From Niabella soli DSM 19437 (GTDB lineage Bacteria; Bacteroidota; Bacteroidia; Chitinophagales; Chitinophagaceae): 64,000 bases of DNA. Position numbers and translations under genes: made by a program. This document shows, one piece after another, positions 36,096 through 43,761 of the stretch. Position 1 is the stretch's first letter. Each line of letters starts with the position of its first letter. The stretch covers positions 1,302,001 to 1,366,000 of the forward strand of contig NZ_CP007035.1 of assembly GCF_000243115.2 (NCBI RefSeq), read 5' to 3'. The notes under the pieces are model-generated. The model had not been told where the DNA came from. It did not search any database and worked only from the letters and a program-made list of their open reading frames with translations.

Positions 36096-36176
36096 CCGCA
36101 GATTTACGCAGACCCGCGCCGTCGGCGCGGCGCAGATTATAGTTCCTTCTTTTGCGTAAATCTGCGCAGTCTGCGG
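36096..36176. repeat. CGCAGAT-type hairpin
   Basis: CCGCAGATTTACGCAGA and the facing TGCGTAAATCTGCGCAGTCTGCGG pair as a long stem; a second GC-rich hairpin (GCGCCG/CGGCGC) lies within. The interval on to the pirin gene also has a small TCCGCC/GGCGGA stem-loop at 36257-36271. Confidence 0.7.
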
Positions 36177-36365
36177 GAGACCTTTTGGCCCGCTGATCTG
36201 CAGGAATGAGTTTCGTTGCATCCTTAAATCGTGCTGCAACACAGAACGATGAAACTTTGTCCGCCTATGGCGGATTCGTGGCTTTCGAAAACGACTTAAT
36301 CTGGGTTATTTTTAACCTGAATGATCCGGGGGAACTTTGTGTTATTAAAATAAAAAGGAGCATAT

Positions 36366-37079
36366 ATGAATACTGTTTTACACAAAGCCAACACCCGGGG
36401 CGATGCCAATCATGGCTGGTTGCATAGCCGTCATACTTTTAGTTTTGCCAATTATTACGACCCGCAACGCATGCAGTTCGGCGCTTTGCGCGTATTAAAT
36501 GACGATAGTGTGGCAGGTGGCATGGGCTTTGGCACCCACCCGCATAACAATATGGAGATCATTTCTATTCCCCTGGAAGGAGACCTGGAGCACAAGGACA
36601 GCATGGGCACCAGCGCGGTCATCAAAGCTGGTGATGTCCAATTGATGAGCGCCGGAACCGGTATCCGCCACAGCGAGTACAATAAAAATAAAGACCAGGA
36701 AGTAAAATTTTTACAGATCTGGGTGCTGCCCAATAAAATGAATGTTGCCCCCCGGTACGATCAACTGACGTTGAACCCGGCTGACCGCAAGAACCAGATT
36801 CAGCAGATTATTTCTCCAAACCCTGACGACGCCGGCTTGTGGATGCACCAGGACGCCTGGTTTTCAGTGGCTGATTTTGATAAGGACTATAGGGAAACCT
36901 ATACCTTGAAAAAACAGGGAAACGGCGTATATGTATTTGTACTGAAGGGCAGTGTTAAAGTAAATGATACAGAACTGAATGAACGGGATGGTCTGGGCGC
37001 ATGGGATACGGACGCTATCACGATCAGCGCCACGACTGATGGGTCATTTTTGCTGATGGAAGTACCAATGAACGCTTAA
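36366..37079 (+). CDS. Pirin-family bicupin
   Basis: A 237-residue pirin. The N-terminal cupin has the metal-site motif HPHNNMEIISIPLEGDLEH and GTGIRHSE, with two His, Glu and a further His for the metal. The C-terminal cupin (about 150-237) is degenerate. The N-terminus HGWLHSRHTFSFANYY is diagnostic. YhaK/YhhW-like members can act as quercetin dioxygenases or redox sensors. An AAAAAGGAGC ribosome site precedes the ATG. Cytoplasmic, monocistronic. Confidence 0.92.
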   Translation: MNTVLHKANTRGDANHGWLHSRHTFSFANYYDPQRMQFGALRVLNDDSVAGGMGFGTHPHNNMEIISIPLEGDLEHKDSMGTSAVIKAGDVQLMSAGTGIRHSEYNKNKDQEVKFLQIWVLPNKMNVAPRYDQLTLNPADRKNQIQQIISPNPDDAGLWMHQDAWFSVADFDKDYRETYTLKKQGNGVYVFVLKGSVKVNDTELNERDGLGAWDTDAITISATTDGSFLLMEVPMNA

Positions 37080-37137
37080 CTAATTTCGATAGAAAGCCCC
37101 TGACCGTAGTTCCCGCAGAAAAGCGCTGATTTTTTGT

Positions 37138-37175
37138 GCAGATAGCCGCTGATTACTTCATCTGCGGCTATCTGC
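37138..37175. repeat. CGCAGAT-type hairpin with perfect 12-bp arms
   Basis: GCAGATAGCCGC pairs perfectly with GCGGCTATCTGC. The surrounding spacer (37081-37311) has further fragments CCCGCAGAAAAGCGCTGATTTT, ACTGCGAATATCAGCGAGAC; no gene is present. Confidence 0.7.
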
Positions 37176-37311
37176 GTTGTATTTAAACTGCGAATATCAG
37201 CGAGACCCGGCAGGAAAAGTCTCTTCTGATTACACCCGTTCAATATTAGTTTACCGCTGACTATCGCAGAGATACTTCCCGCCTCCACGCCTTCCGGCCA
37301 AAAAATACTTT

Positions 37312-38229
37312 TTACTTGCCCTGAACCGCCTGTTGCCCTTTCACATTCATTGGTACAAAATACACACTGGTTCGCGCCGTAATAAAAAGGATATTCTTTT
37401 GAGCGCCGCCAAAGCAGATATTGGAAGTTTCCTCGGGAACCGGGATATAGGCAATTTTCACCCCGGTGGGGTTATAGACGGTTATGCCGCCCTTTGTTAA
37501 ATAAAGATTGCCTTTTTCATCCAGAACAATGCCGTCTGCACCCTTTGGTACAAATAATTTTTTATTCGATAAACTTCCGTTTGCATTGATAGTGAACTTA
37601 TAAGTCTTGTTATCTCCAATATCTGCAACAAATAAATGTTTTCCGTCCGCAGAACCTGTGATACCATTTGGCTTCACCAACTCATCCGAAACCACAACCG
37701 GCTGGGTGGCACCTTTTGGCAGGTAGTACACATATTGCCCTTTCATATCTGGTTGCTTGCGCGTCCAGTAATCGCGCTGGTAATAAGGGTCTGTAAAATA
37801 GATACCGCCTTTTTTATCGATCCACAGGTCATTGGGGCCATTTAATTTTTTACCGTCTACTTTACCTAAAAGCACGGTCACTCTTCCATCAGGGGTAATG
37901 GACCATAGCTCATCATTTTCATCGGCGCAGGCAATAATATTTCCCTGGCGGTCGATATCCAACCCATTGGCGCGACCAGATTCCCGCTTAAATTCTGTCA
38001 GGCCCCCATCAAGATTATAACGCCAGATACGGTTGTTCGGCTGATCGGTAAAATAAACCCTTCCCTGACGATCAGCCACCGGCCCCTCTGTAAATGCAAA
38101 CCGGGCATCGATCCGGTTCAAGCCTGCAGTTGAGCTGACAATATGCAGTGAATCAAAAAAAGGCGGCGCCTCTTGCGCTTGCAGGATGTTACACCAAAAG
38201 AGCGTACAACCCAGTAAAATATATTTCAT
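37312..38229 (-). CDS. Secreted SMP-30/gluconolactonase-family protein
   Basis: 305 residues from the ATG at 38229, which gives a signal peptide (MKYILLGCTLFWCNILQAQ). The six-bladed beta-propeller has the family motifs FAFTEGPVADRQGRVYFTDQ, GRANGLDIDRQGN, LNGPNDLWIDKKGGIYFTDP and VKPNGITGSADGKHLFVADI. The Glu, Asn and Asp residues of the metal site are in these motifs. It probably hydrolyses a sugar lactone in the periplasm. It is followed closely upstream by an esterase gene on the same strand (56 bp), so they may be co-transcribed. Confidence 0.9.
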   Translation of the reverse strand: MKYILLGCTLFWCNILQAQEAPPFFDSLHIVSSTAGLNRIDARFAFTEGPVADRQGRVYFTDQPNNRIWRYNLDGGLTEFKRESGRANGLDIDRQGNIIACADENDELWSITPDGRVTVLLGKVDGKKLNGPNDLWIDKKGGIYFTDPYYQRDYWTRKQPDMKGQYVYYLPKGATQPVVVSDELVKPNGITGSADGKHLFVADIGDNKTYKFTINANGSLSNKKLFVPKGADGIVLDEKGNLYLTKGGITVYNPTGVKIAYIPVPEETSNICFGGAQKNILFITARTSVYFVPMNVKGQQAVQGK

Positions 38230-38284
38230 TACTATTTCATTTTCAAACGAAAACAAATATCATATCAACATATACTCTTTATAA

Positions 38285-39205
38285 TTATTTCGACAAAAAT
38301 CCCTCCTGCACTAACCACCCTCGTAAAACATCCATCCATTTTACATCAGAGGTTTTATTATTCAACCCAAAACCATGCCCTCCCTTTTCATAATAATACA
38401 CTTTGGCTGCAACTCCGTTCTTTTGCAGGGCTTCGTAGTAATCTTCGCTGTTGCGCCAGGGCACTCCCTTATCATCCTTTGCATGTACCAGGAATGCCGG
38501 CGGGGTATTTTTAGTCACCTGTAGCTCATTGGAAAAACGCGCTATCATCGCCGGAGAAGGCGCCGGGCCAATAAGTTTATTGCGACTACCCAAATGACCA
38601 ATGCTGTCGCTAAAGCTGATCACAGGGTACCCCAATACCGAAAAATCAGGACGGAAGGAAATCTTGTGAGGATTATCGACCAGTTGTTCGGCATAATGAG
38701 TGGATAGCGTACTGGCCAGGTGTCCGCCAGCGGAAAAGCCCATAATCCCAACTTTATGGGGATCGATATTATACTCTTTTGCATGCTCCCGCACCCATTG
38801 TATAGCGCGCTCAGCATCCTGCAGCGGACCGATGGTTTTATCCACCATTGTGCGGTCATCAGGCAAACGGTATTTCAAAACAAAGGCAGTAACACCCCAT
38901 TCATTTACAACTTTTGCTACTTTGGTTCCTTCATGATCAAAAGCCAGGATAGAATAGCCGCCTCCCGGACAAATAATGATTGCCGTACCCGGTCGTTTAT
39001 TTTTCTGTTCCGGCTCAAAAACCAATAGCGTTGGATCAGATACATTGCTGATGCGGGTAATGCCGTCTTTCCCGGTATCCGCCTTTTCAATATTCGCAGC
39101 GTTTTTACTGTTGGGAACGGTGTTATACAGCCGTATCTCTTTTTGCGCTTTAACCATAGGCGTTATACATATCGATAGAAACAGGCAGAAAGTGAATCGT
39201 TTCAT
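38285..39205 (-). CDS. Secreted alpha/beta-hydrolase (acetyl-xylan-esterase-like)
   Basis: 306 residues from the ATG at 39205, which yields a signal peptide (MKRFTFCLFLSICITPMVKAQ). Motifs are the oxyanion strand IIICPGGGYSILAFDHEG, the nucleophile GFSAGGHLAS, the Asp region HAKDDKGVPW and the catalytic His in GGHGFGL. This is the BD-FAE/acetyl-esterase lineage often tied to polysaccharide deacetylation. The neighbouring SMP-30 gene suggests a carbohydrate substrate. Confidence 0.88.
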   Translation of the reverse strand: MKRFTFCLFLSICITPMVKAQKEIRLYNTVPNSKNAANIEKADTGKDGITRISNVSDPTLLVFEPEQKNKRPGTAIIICPGGGYSILAFDHEGTKVAKVVNEWGVTAFVLKYRLPDDRTMVDKTIGPLQDAERAIQWVREHAKEYNIDPHKVGIMGFSAGGHLASTLSTHYAEQLVDNPHKISFRPDFSVLGYPVISFSDSIGHLGSRNKLIGPAPSPAMIARFSNELQVTKNTPPAFLVHAKDDKGVPWRNSEDYYEALQKNGVAAKVYYYEKGGHGFGLNNKTSDVKWMDVLRGWLVQEGFLSK

Positions 39206-39215
39206 GTAACTTTTT

Positions 39216-39671
39216 TTATACTTCAAAACTATCTTTAACCAATATCCAGAAAGCGTCCAGACCAGTCAGTTGTTCTTTAAGAAAAGAAATGATCCCCGGC
39301 CAGTCCGCCTTATTAAAGATATTGAGATTTTCCTTTACGATGATGATCCGGGAAATGGGCTGACCGTTCTCGTCATATACTTCCGGCTGCCAGAACCATT
39401 CGCCACTTGTTGTTGCTGCAAACAACGACTGAACCATACTTAATTTTTCAAACAGGGTCGCCCGTTCCTCATTGTCTGAATGTACTATTTCTACGGATAC
39501 ACTGGCCTGCCGCTTGGTGACATCCGCCCGGAAGTACAGATGCTTAATGCCCGTCTTGTAATTAACCCAGTTTATAAATTGGCCGCTGGCGCTGGGGATC
39601 GGTTTCATATAGGTTCCAAAAGCTGTCCAAAATTCCTTTTTCAACAAAGAAGCTTCATTTTTACTATACAT
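39216..39671 (-). CDS. DUF4268 protein
   Basis: A 151-residue cytoplasmic protein that I recognise as DUF4268: SLLKKEFWTAFGTYMKPIPS, INWVNYKTGIKHLYFRAD and the closing WPGIISFLKEQLTGLDAFW. The domain resembles a PD-(D/E)XK-like or DNA-end module in some proteins, but here it stands alone without a catalytic set I can see. It ends 10 bp before the esterase start, so the three minus-strand genes may form one unit. Confidence 0.8.
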   Translation of the reverse strand: MYSKNEASLLKKEFWTAFGTYMKPIPSASGQFINWVNYKTGIKHLYFRADVTKRQASVSVEIVHSDNEERATLFEKLSMVQSLFAATTSGEWFWQPEVYDENGQPISRIIIVKENLNIFNKADWPGIISFLKEQLTGLDAFWILVKDSFEV

Positions 39672-39694
39672 AAAATTTTATAATAGCAAATAAA

Positions 39695-40450
39695 TCAAAC
39701 ACTTGAAACCTTTTTTCTATACTTTTTAAATAAGCTCTGCCAGCGAAGATTCAATACTCCGAATATACCCTCCTTTAAAATCCCCTTATTCATTTTTGAT
39801 TGTCCTTTGGTGCGGTCCTGGAAAATGATGGGTACTTCTTTAACGGTAAAACCCAGCTTCCAGGCGGCATATTTCATTTCGATCTGGAAGGCATAACCCA
39901 CAAAATTGATGTTATCAAAATTGATGGCATTAAGCACTTTTGCAGTGTAGCAAATAAATCCCGCAGTGGGATCTTTAATGGGCATCCAGGTGATCAGCCG
40001 CGTATATAAGGACCCGCCCTTCGAAATAAAAATACGGTCCGCCGGCCAGTTCACTACCCCGCCGCCCTTTACATAACGGCTGCCGATAGCAAGGTCCGCT
40101 CCGTTTACACAAGCTTCATATAAACGTACTAAATCCTTGGGATTATGGGAAAAGTCGGCATCCATCTCAAATATATATTGATACCCTTGATCCAAACTCC
40201 ATTTAAATCCATGTATATAAGCGGTACCCAACCCTAACTTTCCTTTCCGTTCTTCCAGGAACAAGCGACCGGCAAATTCCTGTTGCAGCTTTCTGACGAT
40301 ATCTGCCGTTCCATCCGGCGACCCGTCATCCACGATCAATACATGAAAATCACCCGGCAATTCCATTACCGCCCTGATGATCAACTCTGCATTTTCCCGT
40401 TCATTATAGGTTGGTATAATTACTATCTTCTCCACTAAACATTTATTCAA
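39695..40450 (-). CDS. Polyprenol-phosphate mannosyltransferase-like GT2
   Basis: A 251-residue family 2 glycosyltransferase of the dolichol-phosphate mannose synthase type: IVIIPTYNERENAELIIR, VLIVDDGSPDGTADIV, the metal motif EMDADFSHNP, and GSRYVKGGGVVNWP. No C-terminal membrane helices are present. It transfers a mannose (or similar) from GDP-sugar to a polyprenol phosphate on the cytoplasmic face. A GTG five codons in (40435) would also give a normal N-terminus. GT117 at 51.3 kb could use such a lipid-linked donor, but they are not adjacent. Confidence 0.92.
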   Translation of the reverse strand: MNKCLVEKIVIIPTYNERENAELIIRAVMELPGDFHVLIVDDGSPDGTADIVRKLQQEFAGRLFLEERKGKLGLGTAYIHGFKWSLDQGYQYIFEMDADFSHNPKDLVRLYEACVNGADLAIGSRYVKGGGVVNWPADRIFISKGGSLYTRLITWMPIKDPTAGFICYTAKVLNAINFDNINFVGYAFQIEMKYAAWKLGFTVKEVPIIFQDRTKGQSKMNKGILKEGIFGVLNLRWQSLFKKYRKKVSSV

Positions 40451-40470
40451 TTAGAAAATCAAATCAACCG

Positions 40471-41238
40471 TTAGCTCTTCTTTAGTTTACTCCTGGTAAA
40501 AATTTCTGTAAGTTTTTGTTTGGTATGTTGCGGGAAATCGCCTTTCATCATCCAATCGTAGTACTGGGGCTCTGCCTTTAGCACATCTGCCACACCCCGG
40601 CCTTTATATTTTCCAAAGTTAAATACTTCCACCCCGTTATCCATTACAAAACGGCGGGCAAAATCAACAATTGGTTCCTCGCCTATCGCTTTATTAATGG
40701 TGTCAATGGTAGTTCCCAGTTCGGGATACCGTACCAATTGCGCCAGCAGCACTTCGCAGGTTGCGGTGGCGTCCACTTCCGCAGAATGCGCCCCATCCAG
40801 GCTTTTATTGCAATAAAATTTATAGGCAGCGCTTAGGGTACGTTGTTCCATTTTATGAAATACGTTTTGTACATCCACCAGTTTGCGCCCTTTCATATCA
40901 AAATCAACCCCCGCACGCATAAATTCTTCAACAAGCAAAGGAATATCGAACCGGTTTGAATTATATCCCGCCAGGTCGCAACCGTCCAGCACCTGCTTCA
41001 GCTCCTGCGCCGCCTGTACAAAAGAAGGTGCATCCTTTACCATATCATCCGTAATACCGTGGATTTCTGAATTAGCCGGGGGAATTGGAATGCCCGGGTT
41101 GATCAGTTTTCTTTTCACGGACCGGGTTCCATCGGGCAGCAATTTTATTATAGCGATTTCTACGATACGGTCTGCGCCCGGATTTACTCCGGTGGTTTCC
41201 AGGTCAATAAATGCAAGGGGCTTGGTAAGTTGTAACAT
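40471..41238 (-). CDS. DnaQ-like 3'-5' exonuclease with C-terminal helical domain
   Basis: A 255-residue DEDD exonuclease: motif I LAFIDLETTGVNPG, motif II LAGYNSNRFDIPLLVEEF, motif III HSAEVDATATCEVLLAQL (HxAxxD type). The C-terminal 60 residues (FGKYKGRGVADVLKAEPQYYDWMMKGDFP) are a DUF3820-like module often linked to such nucleases. It removes nucleotides from 3' ends of DNA or RNA with two metal ions. It is the last gene before the divergent his operon, with 20 bp between it and the GT2 gene. Confidence 0.9.
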   Translation of the reverse strand: MLQLTKPLAFIDLETTGVNPGADRIVEIAIIKLLPDGTRSVKRKLINPGIPIPPANSEIHGITDDMVKDAPSFVQAAQELKQVLDGCDLAGYNSNRFDIPLLVEEFMRAGVDFDMKGRKLVDVQNVFHKMEQRTLSAAYKFYCNKSLDGAHSAEVDATATCEVLLAQLVRYPELGTTIDTINKAIGEEPIVDFARRFVMDNGVEVFNFGKYKGRGVADVLKAEPQYYDWMMKGDFPQHTKQKLTEIFTRSKLKKS

Positions 41239-41338
41239 GTATCCTGTTTAAAATTTAAAGATAGGGCATTTTTTTCCTGTGGCTAAATTTCAGCTTCAAA
41301 ATTTTGCCACAAAAAAACAGATCAATAATATATTTTTA

Positions 41339-41346
41339 TATATTTG
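41339..41346 (+). promoter_or_regulatory. his operon promoter -7 box TATATTTG
   Basis: It matches TANNTTTG; the leader-peptide ATG follows after seven bases, so the leader message probably has almost no 5' untranslated part. Confidence 0.65.
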
Positions 41347-41353
41347 CACCGCA

Positions 41354-41404
41354 ATGAAAAATTTAATACATACCCATCATCATTTTACAGACTTACCAAA
41401 GTAA
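41354..41404 (+). CDS. hisL: His leader peptide
   Basis: A 16-residue frame, MKNLIHTHHHFTDLPK, with four histidines in five positions (6, 8, 9, 10), ends at TAA in 41402-41404. It is placed between the his promoter and a transcription terminator 34 bp further on. Histidine-run leader peptides control his operons by attenuation: ribosome stalling at His codons when charged tRNA-His is low prevents the terminator. The sequence and the matching hairpins around it make this role very likely. Confidence 0.9.
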   Translation: MKNLIHTHHHFTDLPK

Positions 41405-41469
41405 GCCCGGTGATGCTATGTATCAATTTATAGGAAAAGGCTTACAGCAGTGTAAGCCTTTTTTATTTT
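41391..41469 (+). terminator. his attenuator (alternative hairpins and terminator)
   Basis: Four segments can pair in alternatives: CTTAC (41392-41396), GTAAGCC (41401-41407), GGCTTAC (41439-41445) and GTAAGCC (41452-41458). Pairing 1:2 gives a pause hairpin, 2:3 an antiterminator and 3:4 the terminator AGGCTTACA-gcag-TGTAAGCCT followed by TTTTTATTTT. A ribosome stalled on the His codons covers segment 1 and frees 2 to pair with 3. hisG begins at 41484. Confidence 0.88.
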
Positions 41470-41483
41470 AAAAAAATATAGCT

Positions 41484-42344
41484 ATGCAGGAAAAATTAAG
41501 GATCGCAGTTCAAAAATCAGGGAGGCTCAGTGAAGACTCGTTAAAGCTGTTGAAAGAATGTGGCATCGGGGTGCCCAATGGCAACAACCAGCTCAAGATC
41601 AATGCGGAAAATTTTGACGCCGAGATTTTGTTTTTGAGGGATGACGACATTCCCGAATACGTACAGGACGGAGTGGCCGACATTGGTTTTGTAGGGGAAA
41701 ATGTGATGCTCGAGAAAAACAAAGCCACCGATATCGTGGAGCGCCTGGGCTATGGTAAATGCCGCCTTTCCATTGCATTGCCCAAGACCCGGAAAAAATT
41801 GGCCATCAAAGACCTGGACGGGATGAAAATTGCCACCAGCTATCCTTTCATTCTTAACAAGTGGTTAAAACAAAATAAAATAAAAGCCGACATTCATGTA
41901 ATCAGCGGCTCAGTAGAAATTGCCCCCCGCATTGGTCTGGCCGATGCTATCTGCGACCTGGTGAGCTCCGGCAGCACCTTGTTCAGCAATGAACTGTACG
42001 AATTTGAAACCATTCTGAAGTCAGAAGCGGTGTTGATCTCGGGTAAAAAATTAAGTCCGGCACGCAAGCAACTGCTGGAGAAATTATTATTCCGTATCCG
42101 CGCGGTAAAAAAAGCCAAATACAATAAGTATGTGCTGCTGAACGCGCCCAATAAAAGCATTGAAAAGATCTGCGCCTATTTGCCGGGCATCAACAGCCCT
42201 ACGATCATTCCCCTGGCCAAGGAAGGCTGGAGCTCGGTGCACTCGGTGATCAGTGAGTCCGACTTCTGGAACGTGATCGAAAAACTGAAAGCGGCCGGCG
42301 CCGAAGGGATATTGATCATCCCGATTGAGAAGATGATTGAGTAA
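41484..42344 (+). CDS. hisG: ATP phosphoribosyltransferase, long form
   Basis: A 286-residue HisG. It opens with LRIAVQKSGRLSEDSLKLLK, has the PRPP-binding region SGSVEIAPRIGLADAICDLVSSGSTL and a C-terminal ACT-like domain (about 210-286), which marks the long, HisZ-independent hexameric form. It condenses ATP with PRPP, the first and feedback-inhibited step of histidine synthesis. No hisZ is seen. It is the first gene after the attenuator. The gap to hisD is 110 bp and holds a repeat. Confidence 0.97.
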   Translation: MQEKLRIAVQKSGRLSEDSLKLLKECGIGVPNGNNQLKINAENFDAEILFLRDDDIPEYVQDGVADIGFVGENVMLEKNKATDIVERLGYGKCRLSIALPKTRKKLAIKDLDGMKIATSYPFILNKWLKQNKIKADIHVISGSVEIAPRIGLADAICDLVSSGSTLFSNELYEFETILKSEAVLISGKKLSPARKQLLEKLLFRIRAVKKAKYNKYVLLNAPNKSIEKICAYLPGINSPTIIPLAKEGWSSVHSVISESDFWNVIEKLKAAGAEGILIIPIEKMIE

Positions 42345-42410
42345 CGGCAATGGTCAATGATGAATAGTCAATGGGGCATTTAGATTGGACATGAAATTTA
42401 TGTAATACAA

Positions 42411-42450
42411 CGTGAAACATCAGACGTCAAACGTCAGACATCAAACATAA
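42411..42450. repeat. GTCAAACG-type degenerate repeat before hisD
   Basis: The 40 bp before the GTG start of hisD is built from GAAACATCAGAC, GTCAAACGTCAGAC and ATCAAACATAAC. The same motif family occurs at 46033-46099. Confidence 0.65.
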
Positions 42451-42454
42451 CAAA

Positions 42455-43735
42455 GTGAAACTTTACAAATATCCATCTTTTGAACTTTGGCCGGAGATCT
42501 GCCGCCGTCCGGTGCAGGATGCGCAGCAGATCTTGCCGGTGGTAAGCGGCATTATAAAAGACGTGCAGCAAAAGGGAGACGCGGCATTAAGATCCTTCGC
42601 GAAAAAATTTGACGGCGTGGATCTTCCTGAACTTGCCGTAACCGCAGCGGAGATCAAACAAGCCGCCGCCGCAGTACCTCCGCAACTAAAAGCCGCCCTG
42701 AAACAGGCGAAGCAAAATATTGAAGCCTTTCACCGTTCTCAAAAAGAGCCGGTACAAAAAATCACTCCGCTAAAGGGCGTCACCTGCTGGCGTGAAAGCC
42801 GGCCGGTTGAAAAAGTTGGTTTGTATATTCCGGGAGGATCGGCACCCTTATTTTCAACAGTGTTAATGCTAGGCTTGCCCGCCCGCATCGCAGGGTGTAA
42901 AGAGGTGATCCTGTGCACCCCTTGCAACAAAGAGGGCAAAGTGCACCCTGCAGTGCTTTATGCCGCATCCCTTTGTGGAATTACAAAAATCTTTAAGACA
43001 GGCGGCGCCCAGGCCATTGCTGCCATGGCCTATGGCACGGAAAGCATTCCCCGGGTATTTAAGATCTTTGGCCCGGGGAACCAGTACGTGACCGTGGCAA
43101 AGCAATTGGTGCAAAATAAGGTGGCGATCGACATGCCCGCGGGACCCTCAGAAGTATTAGTTATCGCCGATGAAACAGCCCAGGCGGATTTTGTAGCCGC
43201 CGACCTGCTGGCCCAGGCCGAGCATGGCCCCGATTCGCAGGTGATCCTCGTCAGCACTAACGCAGCATTGATCAAAAAGACGGAGCGCGCTATCACCCAA
43301 CAATTAAAAGTGTTGCCCCGTAATGCCATAGCCGCAAAGGCATTGGCACATGCACGTTTTGTGCTGGTAAAAAACAAGGAGCAGGCGGTAGCGCTTTCCG
43401 ACTTTTATGCGCCGGAGCACCTGATCCTGGCCTGTAAAACCAGCACCCGCCTGTTAAAAAGCATTACCACTGCAGGATCTGTTTTTATTGGTAATTATTC
43501 CCCCGAAAGTGTGGGTGATTATGCCAGCGGCACCAACCATACCCTGCCCACCAATGGCTATGCCGCTGCTTACAGTGGCGTATCGCTGGATAGTTTTTAT
43601 AAAAAGATCACCTTCCAGCAATTGAGCGTACAGGGCCTGCAGGCAATCGCCGGCACGGTAACCACCATGGCAGAGGCAGAAGGACTGCAGGCGCATGCCA
43701 ATGCGGTTACTGTTAGAATAAAAAATAAGCAATAA
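42455..43735 (+). CDS. hisD: Histidinol dehydrogenase
   Basis: 426 residues from a GTG start, which yields the normal N-terminus (KLYKYPSFELWPEICRRP). Family motifs are KVGLYIPGGSAPLFSTVLML, IFGPGNQYVTVAKQLV, DMPAGPSEVLVIADE and LLAQAEHGPDSQVILVS, with the catalytic Glu-His in FYAPEHLIL. It oxidises L-histidinol to histidine in two NAD-dependent steps with a bound Zn2+. It is followed by hisC after 26 bp. Confidence 0.97.
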   Translation: MKLYKYPSFELWPEICRRPVQDAQQILPVVSGIIKDVQQKGDAALRSFAKKFDGVDLPELAVTAAEIKQAAAAVPPQLKAALKQAKQNIEAFHRSQKEPVQKITPLKGVTCWRESRPVEKVGLYIPGGSAPLFSTVLMLGLPARIAGCKEVILCTPCNKEGKVHPAVLYAASLCGITKIFKTGGAQAIAAMAYGTESIPRVFKIFGPGNQYVTVAKQLVQNKVAIDMPAGPSEVLVIADETAQADFVAADLLAQAEHGPDSQVILVSTNAALIKKTERAITQQLKVLPRNAIAAKALAHARFVLVKNKEQAVALSDFYAPEHLILACKTSTRLLKSITTAGSVFIGNYSPESVGDYASGTNHTLPTNGYAAAYSGVSLDSFYKKITFQQLSVQGLQAIAGTVTTMAEAEGLQAHANAVTVRIKNKQ

Positions 43736-43761
43736 GGAATTAAAAATAATTAACAGGAATC

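Noticed and set aside
36206-36427. 73-residue frame overlapping the pirin start
   Set aside because: It overlaps the well-supported pirin N-terminus and covers a hairpin-rich spacer.
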